This document shows, one piece after another, positions 1-10,487 of a DNA stretch of 64,000 nucleotides. Position numbers and translations under genes: made by a program. The notes under the pieces are model-generated. The model had not been told where the DNA came from. It saw only the letters and a program-made list of their open reading frames with translations, and searched no databases. The DNA is from Microdochium bolleyi. Its lineage: Eukaryota > Ascomycota > Sordariomycetes > Xylariales > Microdochiaceae. The DNA lies in contig KQ964246.1 of NCBI GenBank assembly GCA_001566295.1, forward strand, positions 2,356,001 through 2,420,000, in the 5' to 3' direction. Numbering within the stretch: the first letter of the stretch is position 1; each line of letters opens with the position of its first letter.

Positions 1-569
1 CATGCAGTGCCGCATGCCAAATGCGGGGAAGAAGTGATCTCATGCACGTGAGGTGTGGGTGGACGGCGGCGGGAACAACCACGTCAGCATGCAGCTGCTG
101 GTCGTTTGCTGCCGCGTGTAGCTGTTTTCCGGGCATGACGACACGAGAGACCGGGCTATACGATTCACTCGACGGCAAGCAAGCGTGCGAGTGTAGTCCC
201 TCAGGATTACCCACCATACAGTAATGATCACTAAATCTTATATGAACTCAAGAGGCCATCCAAGGTTCGACTTTTGAACGCACGGATAGCTACGCAACGA
301 ATGCAACGTCTAATTCAACAGGAGGAACTGGACATCAGTAGACGACAGTACACAATAGCAATTATATTCAGTATCCACCCCTCCCGACCATCGCGGCAAC
401 CCAATAAAAGTATGTAATGCTTGGAAGTGAAGATTGCGGTGGCGTACATGGCACAAGATCAGTCGTCAGGTAAAAAACAGCATAGCTTGTCGAAACACAG
501 TATCGCAAAATGGCTGCAAAGAGAAAATCCCCTCCTTTTCCCCAACTATATCGACAACGACTAGAGATC
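1..569. other. left-edge non-coding stretch
   Basis: No open frame here resembles a known protein or has convincing splice sites. The right part (about 370-569) is presumably the 3' untranslated region of the SUN-family gene that ends at 570 on the minus strand. A frame reading into the SUN gene passes through this stretch only if that gene's last intron is not removed. Confidence 0.5.
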
Positions 570-1861
570 CTAGTAGAACTCAATGATGGCACCGCCGCTA
601 CCGACACCGGTCTGTTGTTTCGTTCGTTAGTCTGGAACACATATCCATGAATCGGTATACGGGCAGTTTCAAGACTTACCGTGCAGCCCTTGGGGTCGCC
701 AGAGCCGGAGTAAACGCCGTTGGTCACGGCGCACTTGATGGTCACATCGCCGCTCATGCGGACGTTGTAGTTGAGCTTGGCCGTGCTCATGGGCAGGTTC
801 TGGAAGATGGACAGGTAGGTAATACCAGCAGTGCGGCCGGTGCCGATGATCATGGGGGCCCAGTTGCCGCACTCGTCGTGGTTCTGGGCGCAGTCCCAGC
901 GGCAGCCGTCCTGGACAGAGACGCCCTGCTGGTTGGCGTAGTACTGCAGGGTGGTCTTCTTGTTCTGCCAGATGTAGTAGTTGGAGGTGTCGACGTTGGC
1001 CAGCTCGACCTTGGCACCAGGCTGGACATCGGTGGGGCACACCATGTTCTCGGTTCCGGGGTAGTCAGTGCGGCAGAGGGCGACGTTCTTGCTGAGCTTG
1101 CTGACGACGCTGACGCCACCGACGCCCTTCATGCAGAGAGTCTTGAACTCGGGACGGCTGAGCTCGAGCATGCCCTGGGCGTTGCAGTAGAGACCGCCGA
1201 TGGACTGGCCAGTGTTGCCCTGGCTCTTGGGCCACTGTGTCTTGACGTAGCCGGGAGGGCAAGAGTACGAGCAGTACGCGTTGCTGCGGCAGCCCATGCC
1301 GGCAATGGCCGTCTCGATAAAGCTGATGGCGGAGTCACCAATCTTGTAGTTGGGGACGTTCTGGATACCAGACCAGCCACCCAGACCCATCCAGCTGATG
1401 GGCATAGCACCGTAGCTGCTGGGGAAAGTCGAGCAGGGGACCTTGCCGGAGTCGAAGGGAGAATCGATACCACCGCCACCAACGGGGTAAGAGTCCTGCG
1501 CAGGGGCGGAGGACGAGGGAGCCGGAGAAGCGGAGGCCTGCTCGATGAACATGGCCTGGACCTCGGCGGAGGAGGAGGTGGTAGGCGCCGGGGGCGGGGG
1601 CGGCACGAACGTCGGGGTCGTTTCGCCGACGACGACGTACAGGCCGTTCTCGATGCCCTTGGCAGCCTCGGCGTCCTTAACGGGCTGGCCGTTGGCGAGG
1701 ACGTAGGCGGTGGCAGTCGCCGGGACGACGGTGGTCACGTAGTCGCGCTCAGCAATGACGGGGGAGCCAGCGCGCTTGTGGAGGTGCTGGTGGCCGTGCT
1801 GGTGAGGCTGGGCGGCAACGAGGCCCGCCGCAAGCGAGAGGGTCGCGATCAAGGACTTCAT
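570..1861 (-). CDS. SUN-family secreted cell-wall protein (GH132-type beta-glucosidase)
   Basis: Predicted 407-residue secreted protein of the Sim1/Uth1/Nca3/Sun4 family, which acts in the cell wall during septation and wall remodelling; family members are grouped as GH132 and have been reported to act on beta-1,3-glucan. Exon 1 is 680-1861 and exon 2 is 570-611, separated by a 68-nt intron (612-679). Residues 1-17 are a signal peptide, followed by a His-rich stretch and a Lys-Arg site near residue 30 that could be a Kex2 site. A Pro/Ser/Thr-rich linker covers about 85-125. The SUN domain runs from about 140 to the end and carries the family cysteine spacing C-x5-C-x3-C-x24-C exactly (Cys191, 197, 201, 226). 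The second exon supplies only 13 residues, a Gly-rich tail ending EFY, which is the conserved family C-terminus; this fixes the splice. Which of the yeast paralogues it matches cannot be settled from sequence alone. Confidence 0.93.
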
Positions 1862-4800
1862 TGTGTTGGTTGGAAACGGAAGTTTTCTGCAAAGTTGTCA
1901 GTTAAGGGTGACACCACAACTACAAATCACATGTACACAAGCCATGCAGGAACCAGAGCCCATCCTTCAACTGGCCAGCCACTCCGAGTTTGTTGCGACC
2001 GGTTGACGTTCTAGCTGTGACTAGTGCCAGGCGACAAATAGTCCTTTCCTACAGGTCGGCCTCTCATCCCCCATATCGTCGGGCAATGTGCAGCTGGCTT
2101 GGTCTTTGTGTACTCGGAACTGGCTGGTGGCAAAGTGCGGGCGTCGATGCCGATAGTGGGCAATGGCTTTGGTGCTCGGTTATGGGCGCTTACTGATTTA
2201 TGGATATCCCAAAAAGCCGATGATCGAGGTGAAGAGCCGGAGATCGTGAGCTTCGATAGCGAGCGTGAGAGCGAGGTTCCAGAAATGAACGTGGTGGAAG
2301 GACAGACGAGTCTGAACACTTCTCGGGTGGGATGATGGAACGACACGCGGTGGTGAAGCGAAGCAAAGGGACGACAGCGAGCGGCGGCGTAAAGAGGGAG
2401 GAGGGAGCAGAAGAAAGGGGAGGCTTGCTCTGTGTCGCCGGAGCCCGCCCCCAAGAAGGGCCAAGGCCCAGCGCGCCCTGGCAGAGCGGGCGTCCCTGGC
2501 TTCCCTGGGGTCGCTGGCCATGGTGGCCTCGGTGGCCATGTGGTCTCGCACTATCGCGAGAGGGCGCCTCTGGCATGGATCAGTCACCGCCGGGCTGTTA
2601 GGCGGGCACAAACAAAGGAGGCGGCGCACCCTGTGTAGATCCAGTCGCGGGCAGCGCACAGGCCGCGCCGTTCTGGTGCTGGCCAATGGGGAGGGCGGGC
2701 GGCGGGCTGCAAGGTACCAGCCTCGCCAGCCTGCAAATTGGCGTGCCTGGCGAGCCTGGCAAGCCTGGCAACCGCCCCGCCTGTGCCTGGATTGGCCCCG
2801 CTCCGTGAGATTGCACTCGGGCGTGACTGCCGTCTGAGGTTCCAAGGTTCCAAGGTTGCTTGCTCCAACGGGCGCGGAGCAGCAGTTCATGCTCTTGAAA
2901 CTCGGCTGCATTGATCAGATGAACACCTGCCCGCCATGGCGCGCGTCTACGGACCAGCGGCGCTGCTGCCCTCTCGGCATCTATTCGCCACCCTCCATCA
3001 CCCAAGGGACAACCAGTGTCACCAGGGTTGCCGGCCCCAGGAATGCGCGGTCAGAGTCTAGCCCGGACACAAGACCTACCTTACGGAGTATTGGTCGTCT
3101 TGTCTCGTCTCTTCCTGGTTCCCAGCCGCCGTCCCACCGCTCGCTGTCTGTGCTCCCGCCGCCTCATGCCGAGACCACGCGGCCACCACGCAACCACGGC
3201 CTGCACACGCAGCGTCTCGACTGTCAGTCAGGCTCCCAGATGCCCGTCCTCTTGACTCATGACCATGACGACGACCTCGTGCGTCACAACTGCTGATGGT
3301 CGCCAGTCTGGCATGCGCGGCGCTTCCGACACCGCCGACAGTCTCACCCGGCGAGCATCTTCCGAGCCATCGGAGGATGCGATGCAGATCAGGTCCGAAC
3401 ACCACAAACAAGCTCATCAATCTAAACGCAGTCGATCTGGTGACTGCACGCTCGGGTCTAAATCTCTAGTGCGGTCCCTGGGTCTGTCCTCCGTCTTGTG
3501 TAGCGCCGTTTCAATGCGCCGCTCCAGTTGTTGTTCCCCAGCTGGAGTGCAAATGACGCTAGTTGCACAGTAGACCGGCACTTGCTGGCTTTCTGCTCCT
3601 CACTTGCCCTCTTTCGGGCGCCTGTCATTTATTTTCGACTAGCATTAGTTAGGTTGGTCGGACGGTGACGTTTGCTCACTTCTCATCTCCGTCGCCATGT
3701 GCAGACGACAGAGGACGCAGCCGCTGAGCCTCAACACGCAACGAGTCCGCGTCACCATCCACTTGTCTCACACCTGCTGAGGCTCGGCAGATTCAGGTGC
3801 GCCGTACGGTTTGTCGCGCAGAGGAGCGCAGCGGAAAGAAGGATCAGCGCTCTGATCGCGGAAGGCGGAGCTGTTCTTCCCACAAGACAAGACGCCTCAT
3901 TCCCTGATGGCATCCTGGGCCTACAACCATGGTGCTGCACTGCGGGTTGCAGCCTTGCCGGCTTCTCCCTTGCCGTGCTGATCACCACGAGATCAGGGAA
4001 TAAGGGGGAGGGCACGTGCCTGTCTCGCTTTTACGCAGGTGTGCCCGTGGCTGGTTGCCCGAGATAAAACCGTCGTCTTTATGGAGTGAGCAGCACAAAA
4101 GATAATGCAGTCGCTACCAAGCCCTGAGCGTGGGCACTCTCAGCTTTTCGACATGGACTTATTGTCCTGGTAGTGTGCGCCAAGTCGGCTCATATCCGGC
4201 AGATTGGCTCACACTCTGTCCGGCTCGACGGGCCGTGCTCTCAATTGGTTCTTGGTTCCTTTAAATGAAGGCCATGGTCGTCGACGCCTCCCCTGCTAAT
4301 TTCAGACCAATGCCACGCAAGTTGGTCCCTGTCGTGGTTTCGAGGGCTATTTGCAGCAACCTAGAAGACTCGTTGATCTTAACAAGGTGAAGTAGAACGT
4401 GCTAGGTTCGGACATGTCTACTGCAGGTATCGTGACTTCTGGAGGGTTGGCTGTCAAGCTCGTGCAGCATATCCCGGGACGACAGGCTCGCAGTGACTGA
4501 TGCCATGATTGATGCTGAACATCGGCTGAATGCCTGGCAGATGAACCCGCCCTGGAGAACGGTACACGCCCGACTCCAGGACAGTTCAGAGTACCGCGCA
4601 ACCGTTCTGGGCCAAGTGGTCTTGCAAACAGCGCCTCGTCGCAACGTCCAGAAGGCTTCGGCAGGCAGGCAGGCTGACTACCTACGTACCTATACTGTAA
4701 TACTGGCCTCCTTTGGAGCCTACCGACGCAACCACGTTCAATGGTAGTCTAGACTGTGAAGTCTTGGCCCGGGGAGCTGCTCCAGAGGAGAATTTGCAAG

Positions 4801-7471
4801 AGCGGGACGCCGTTCACGAACGGCGGCAAGAGAAGCATGCAGCGTCATTTTTCTGAGCTCGAAGGGAAGACTCGGACAGAGCTGCACCACCAGCTGGAAC
4901 CTACCATTACTCCATCGAAACATGTACAGTGCTCTTGCGGAAAGCCACGGCAAGTCACGGCGAGTTTCTCAGGCTCTGAGCTCTCTCGACCTGCGTTGTG
5001 CTGTCCGCAGGACCCTAGCCGAGACTTGACAGTTCGTGTCTGCGGTGGGGTTGCCGTGTGTATTATCCTGCGGATGTTCCCAATAGTGTGTGTCTTTGTT
5101 CTGTACACCTTGACCACTGCTGAGGAAGTATGGCCATGAGGGAGATCAAACCCAGTCGGTGCCATGGCCGGCTCGGAGACCGACCCCGTCCTTGGAGTCC
5201 CCAGCACACGAGCCGCGCTGTCACTCATCGAGTCCGCGATCTCTCTTCACGTGTAGGAGTAATTCGTACCATCGGGTGTCAAAATGAAGTCTTACAATCT
5301 GAAAGGTACTACTCACGGTCTTCGCATGGTTATAACTCATGCGCTTCGCCTGAAATACATTTTGATCGGGTACTTGTGATCTCGACAAGCTTCACACGAG
5401 GTCAGGAACCATGGTTGGGATGTGAGTTGGATGCGCCATCGGGGGTCCTTCGTTATGCCTGAGGCTCTGGATCCCTTTGAGTGCCACGGCAAAGCGAGGG
5501 AGTAAAGTGAAGAAGAAAAGATGGAGGGTTCTGCGTTCGGGAGTTGCAAGGGCATGAGGTGGGACAAGTACAGGTCAAAGTGATATTCGGGAAATGTGAC
5601 CTTGACCTGGATGGCTTGACTTGACTCGACTTCGTACCTAAGTAGGCAGCTTGCTCTGCGCGCCGCCGGCTTGATATATTTTTCCTTTTTTTTCTCAGCG
5701 AAATAACCTGCATACAACAATCGAAGACAGGCCCCAGCCTTTAGCATGTTCTAAACCCCAGCCACATGCGGGCGGAACCGCAGACAAAAAAGATCTTGAC
5801 GTGACGAACAGACTTGTAAGTTGGCCGAGTCCTGGGAAATCTGTTTCTTGCGAAACCCCGATACTTGACGCAGACTTATACACAACTTGGCACGTGGAAA
5901 CGACAAGACAAGGCCCAGGATCTCGCCCTGACGGCGCGGGACGCTCTCTCAGGCTTATCCTCGGAGTAAATCCTCTTCTTCCACCAACTCGAGTGCTGGC
6001 AGCCCGCCTGTGCACTCGTCGTCACTGTCTCGACACAGTCTCACGGGTGGGCTTTGAGCATGGTGCGTCCGTGAATATCGGGTCTGGCTGATCAATTCCG
6101 ACAATTATTGACTCTTTTCCCGGAACTGGGATCGAGGCCGAGTTTGCCGCTTGCAGGGACACGGCAAACATATGCACGAAGTGGCCAAAACCCAAACAAA
6201 TGACAAAGTCATTGGCACGTGCGCAACCTCGAGGAATCATAAACCGGTCGTTGCCCACTTGTGTATCGCAGATCGAGTCACAACTCCGAGAGCTCGCCAG
6301 GGCGGTCGCTCACTAGTCGCTGCTAGATCCAAGGCTGACCGTGACAGCTACAAGGGACCTCTGTCCTTCGAGGACCATCCCGGGAGAAACAAGTGAGAGA
6401 AGCAAGGCCTCCAGCACACGTAATGATTGGATAAAGCGTGTGTTTGCCTGGCCTGCAAGTCTCGTCAATCACCAGATTCTTTTGCGAGCGATATGCATGC
6501 ACATTCCCCGCAGCGGAGGAGGCCTTGAGGCTGCGAGTCTCCGGGGGCCACACACGGGCCGGCAAAGGCTTGGCTCCTGCCCGATGAGGCAGTGCCCACG
6601 AACGATCCCGCTCGCAGCGCAACGTGCGTGCATGTTGATAATGCAAGCAAGGCCTGCGCCCACCATGTCGATTGTGTCGAGAGACGGGGGGCGGAGAATT
6701 CTCTGGGCCGACAAGGCGGTGGCGAGTCAGGCATTGGCATTGGATCACAGTAATCAATTGTTCATATCGAGGGATATGGTGTCAGTGGGAAGGAAGATGG
6801 CGACTCCGGATGAATGAGTGAGGGGGAGACTTGGGAGAACCACACGTCCGGGCGGTCCATTAGCCATCTGTCACGCTCGACGACGATCTGCGCTCCACCG
6901 AGAGCCGCCAAGACTGGAGTGCTGACTTGCGCTCGTTGTTGGGCCATTGCCTTCTGCATGCAGTCTACTGTCTGTTTGCTGCAATCTGGGCCGAAGCAAG
7001 ACCAATGACGCCGGCATATGCACGCTCCAGGCGGGCGAGGCTGAGTGGCAGATCCATCCTCTCGGCGGCGCAAAAACCAGATCGAACTCACGATCCGCAG
7101 GCCGTGCGGACGGTCACGACGATGCACGCCACCGCAAGCATCACCAAGTGTCGGTGTCTGGCAGGAAGGCGACAGGAGATGATGAGATGATGAGATGTCG
7201 TCCCGCCATGCCTCGCATGGCCCGCAGGCAAGCTTTCTTCATCCTACCCTTAGCAGGCTGTCTTATTATCACCATCCGTTCCGGGAAGGCCCATGCACTC
7301 GCTCGGCAAGGGACAATGGATGTTTGCTTGCCAGTGGCGGCCTCGAGCGAGGTCCCGGAGTCCCGTACGGAGGAAGCAACGGCACCCGCTGTCGATCAGA
7401 CCCTTGCTCCTTCTCCATTCGGCCATGCCTCCTCACCACCCAGAGCCGCATGTCACCCCGGCCGACGACAA
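1862..7471. other. 5.6 kb intergenic region
   Basis: Upstream DNA of the SUN gene (-) and of the aminopeptidase gene (+). Several open frames of 100-240 codons exist, but they are Arg/Pro/Ser-rich, overlap one another on both strands, have no recognisable domains and lack consistent splice sites, so I do not call them genes. The part at 2400-2900 is GC-rich with short direct repeats (GCCTGGCA-type units at 2744-2771; GGTTCCAA twice near 2840-2856). An ACGGAGTA element lies at 3083-3090. Confidence 0.5.
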
Positions 7472-7479
7472 TATAAAAG
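7472..7479 (+). promoter_or_regulatory. TATA box of the aminopeptidase gene
   Basis: TATAAAAG lies about 145 bp upstream of the aminopeptidase start codon and is followed by a CT-rich stretch (about 7500-7560), the usual layout of a fungal core promoter. It agrees with a regulated, inducible secreted hydrolase. Confidence 0.6.
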
Positions 7480-7623
7480 ATTGCGCCGATCCCGCCTTCT
7501 CGATGCTCTCTGCTCGTCCCTGCTCTTCTCCTCCCCAGCTCAGCCCTCTCGCCGCTGCGACTCTGGAAACTGCCAAGCAGGACTCATAGTATCCTTCCTC
7601 GCGCTTCCGACCCTCGGCCCAAG

Positions 7624-9254
7624 ATGAGGACCGCTTCTTCGCTCGCCCTCGCGGGCCTGCTTGCCTCGCAGGCTGCCGCAACCGATCTCCTCACCCCCGA
7701 GAAGCTGGCTGCCGACATCTTTACTGGCGAGTAAGTCACAGCCCCCACATGCCGCCTTCTTCATGACAAACATGCGGGGTGAAGCACGGTGCTGACATGT
7801 CCGGTTGTCACACAGGCTCCAGAACAACCTGTGGAACCTGAACAACATTGGCAACCAGAACGGCGGCAACCGTGCCTTTGGCCTGCCCGGCTACAAGGCC
7901 TCGGTCGACTACGTCCTCGGCCGTATCACCAGGGAGGACTTCAGCAGCTTCTCGACCTGGACGCAGTCCTTCACGGCCTTCTTCTCGCAGACTCGGAGCA
8001 TGGTCCTCACCGGGCCCGATGGCGAGGCCGTCGAGACCGTGCCCCTCATCTACAACCCGGGCACCGACCTGCCCGATGGTGTCTCTGCTCCGCTCGTCAG
8101 TGTGCCTGTCGACGACGCTCGTGGTAAGTACCGACATTCCCGTGTGCCATTGTTTCCTCCGAGAGCCGCATTGCTGACTCCAGCTCCAACTAGGCTCTGG
8201 CTGCTTCGCGGACCAGTACGCCGGTGTCGACGTGAAGGACAAGATCGCGCTCGTCAGGCGTGGCACCTGTGCCATCGCCGAGAAGCTCAGAGTTGCCAAG
8301 GCCCAGGGTGCTCTTGCGGTTGTATTGTGGCACAACGCGGCCGGCCGTCCTACGGCTGCTACATTGGGCGTGGACAGCATCGGCCAGGTCATCCCCGTCG
8401 CCACCGTCTACGAGGCCGTTGGCCAAGCGTGGGTCGCCCGCCTCGCAGCTGGAGAGACACTCAGCGTCAAGCTTGTCATCGACGCCATCTTCGAGGACCG
8501 CGAGACCTGGAACGTCTTCGCCGAGACCAAGGAGGGCGACCCCAACAACGTCGTCATGCTCGGCGCCCATCTCGACTCGGTCCAGGCCGGCCCGGGTATC
8601 AACGATGACGGCTCTGGCACCACTGCCCTCCTCGAGATCGCCACCGCCCTGCGCAGATACTCTGGCCTCAAGAACAAGGTCCGCCTCGCCTGGTGGGGTG
8701 CCGAGGAGAGCGGCCTGCTCGGCTCGCTGCACTACACCTCGACCCTGTCCGCTGAGGAGGCCGACAAGATCCGCATCTACTTCAACTACGACATGATCGG
8801 CTCGCCCTTCCCCGAGTTCGCTGTCTACGACGGCCCCAACACCGGCGACCGCGTCGTCTCGCAGCCCATCTTCGACTACCTCGTCGCGGCCGGCAAGCCT
8901 GCCCGCTACGGCGGCTTCGGCACGTCCTCCGACTACGTCGGCTTCCTCGAGCTCGGCATCCCCTCCTCCGGCATCTTCACAGGAGCCGGCGCCCCAACTG
9001 ACCCGTGCTACCACTTGGCTTGTGACACCCTCGACAACATCAACTGGGACGCGCTCACGATCAACTCCAAGGCCGCCGGCGCCGTGGCCGCCAAGTTCGC
9101 CCTCTCCCTCGACGGCGTGCCCGCGCGGACCAAGACCTCGGTCAACGCGCGGTCTCGCAACTCGATCCGCGCGCAGTTCCAGGCGTGGGCCCGCGTGCAG
9201 GAGGCTGGCGAGCTCAACAAGTCTTGCTCTCACGGCGAGAAGGAGACCGTCTAG
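7624..9254 (+). CDS. lap2: secreted leucine aminopeptidase, M28 family with PA domain (Lap2-like)
   Basis: Predicted 491-residue secreted zinc exopeptidase that removes N-terminal residues from peptides outside the cell. Exons are 7624-7730, 7816-8123 and 8194-9254; the junctions keep frame and restore conserved sequence. Residues 1-19 are a signal peptide with an Ala-rich cleavage region. A protease-associated domain lies roughly between 130 and 235 (Gly-Cys-Phe and RRGTC region). The M28 catalytic domain contains GAHLDS (His264 as zinc ligand), GINDDGSG (Asp276 bridging), WWGAEESG (the catalytic and zinc-binding glutamates), NYDMIGSP, and PCYHLACD near the C-terminus with the last histidine ligand. 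Length and motif order match Aspergillus Lap2 (about 495 residues). It is convergent with the DUF3605 gene 287 bp away. Expression is probably nitrogen- or protein-regulated by analogy; I did not identify specific sites. Confidence 0.95.
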
Positions 9255-9541
9255 GTCTTCTGTGTCAGATCATCTTGTCTATTGTCTAGATTATGAATAA
9301 TGAAACCATTCTGCGCGCTGCTCAGCGCTGCTCGTCGTCAAACGTGTTCTCGTGTCTAGTGTTGTGCGTTGATTGTGTCTATGGGTGAACGGTGTATCGA
9401 GTCCGTTGCTGAAGAGCACTCTGATTCTCTGATTCAGGTTGAAAGATGGCCATTCAAGCAACGCTGCTCATAATCTCTCCTTTTGGGTTGGTTGACGTAT
9501 ACCTCGTTCTCCGTAACAGTACCCGAGTCTTCTGCCACTCA

Positions 9542-10487
9542 TTATACCTTGTCACAGAGGGGCACGTCGCCGTCCGTGACCTCCCGCACGAACTCCGGGT
9601 CCGGGTCATACAGCATCACGTGGAAGTGCTCGACGGCCTGCACCGACTTGAGGGAGCGCCAGTTCTTGAACCATATGTACTGCGCAGGACAAGGGAGATG
9701 ATTAGTAATTTGTTAGTATCTCGAGGAGGGGTTCGAGTAAGCAGGGAGCGGGCTGGGGGTTTCCGGTCGTCTGTCGTGAACTCGGGGGCGAAATGGGTAT
9801 ATCATCCACGACGAAGATGATGACGGTGATGTTGATGAACGATCGGAGACTTACCCGGTCCCTGGGCACGCTGCGCCCAAACTTGCGGGCCACGTAGGCG
9901 TCGATCTGCCGCCGCGCGGGCTCCGTCAGGTCCCCCGTGGCTGGGTCCTCCTCGAGGTCGAACTTTGTCCAGACGACGAGGTGCACGATCTTGGGGTCGA
10001 TTCCGTACGGCCAGTCGTTCCAGAGGATCTTAATATCGGCGGCCTCATCGGCGAAGGGTTCCCGGACCGGCTGCTTCTTGCTGATGCCGTCCTTGTCCAC
10101 GTCGTCGTCGTCGTCGTTGTGGTTGTGGCACCACCGCAGACGCTCCTCCAGCACGAACCGCATCACGCTGCCGTAGTCCCGGCGCAGCTGGAAGTTGTAC
10201 TCGAGGTACCGGCGCAGCTGGGACGGCACGCGGCGGAACGCGCCGAGGTCGTTGGCCGCGATGATGGCCTGCACCTCGGGCCAGCTGGCCACGCGGTACT
10301 CGGCGTCGGGCGTGCCGATGATGCCCTCGTCCTTGGGGCTCAGGCCGCGCAGGAACTCTGGGCACTGAGGCTCCCGCTGGGCCTCGGAGACGTTGACCTG
10401 CCAGTACGGCAGGGACTGTGGTGTTGTTGTTGTTGTTGTTGTTGTCGTCGTCGTCGTTGAGGAGTTGGTGTCTGTGACGCTGCCCAT
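9542..10487 (-). CDS. N-acetylglucosamine-induced protein 1-like, DUF3605
   Basis: Predicted 256-residue cytosolic protein of the DUF3605 family, named for Candida Ngi1 (induced by N-acetylglucosamine); the biochemical role is unknown. Exon 1 is 9855-10487, exon 2 is 9542-9679, intron 9680-9854. The start at 10487 was chosen because it has a good context (ACAACCATGG); the same frame stays open upstream to 10583 but the extra residues look non-conserved. The N-terminus carries a run of about 12 threonines encoded by a trinucleotide repeat. The domain core shows WNDWPYG, HLVVWTKFDLEED, then across the splice WFKNWRSLKSV and the EHFHV motif with YDPDPEF, which are family hallmarks. An Asp-rich insertion lies near residue 155. 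The 3' end faces the aminopeptidase gene. Confidence 0.9.
10421..10459. repeat. GTT/GTC trinucleotide microsatellite in coding sequence
   Basis: About eight GTT units pass into four GTC units on the plus strand. On the coding (minus) strand they read AAC/GAC-shifted as ACA and ACG threonine codons of the DUF3605 protein, giving a poly-Thr run likely to vary in length between strains. A second (GTC)n tract at about 10097-10116 encodes an Asp run in the same protein. Confidence 0.85.

Noticed and set aside
647..2014. 455-codon plus-strand open frame across the SUN gene
   Set aside because: Exactly antisense to a well supported SUN-family gene with a conserved cysteine pattern. The frame stays open because of C/G-ending codons on the other strand, and the product is Val/Gly/Asp-repetitive without a domain.
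2198..2911. 237-codon minus-strand open frame in the first large intergenic region
   Set aside because: Arg/Ser/Pro-rich with short direct DNA repeats, overlapped by frames on both strands, no domain or splice signals.
8190..9233. 347-codon minus-strand open frame across the aminopeptidase gene
   Set aside because: Antisense shadow of exon 3 of the M28 peptidase; the composition is typical of the reverse of GC3-rich codons.
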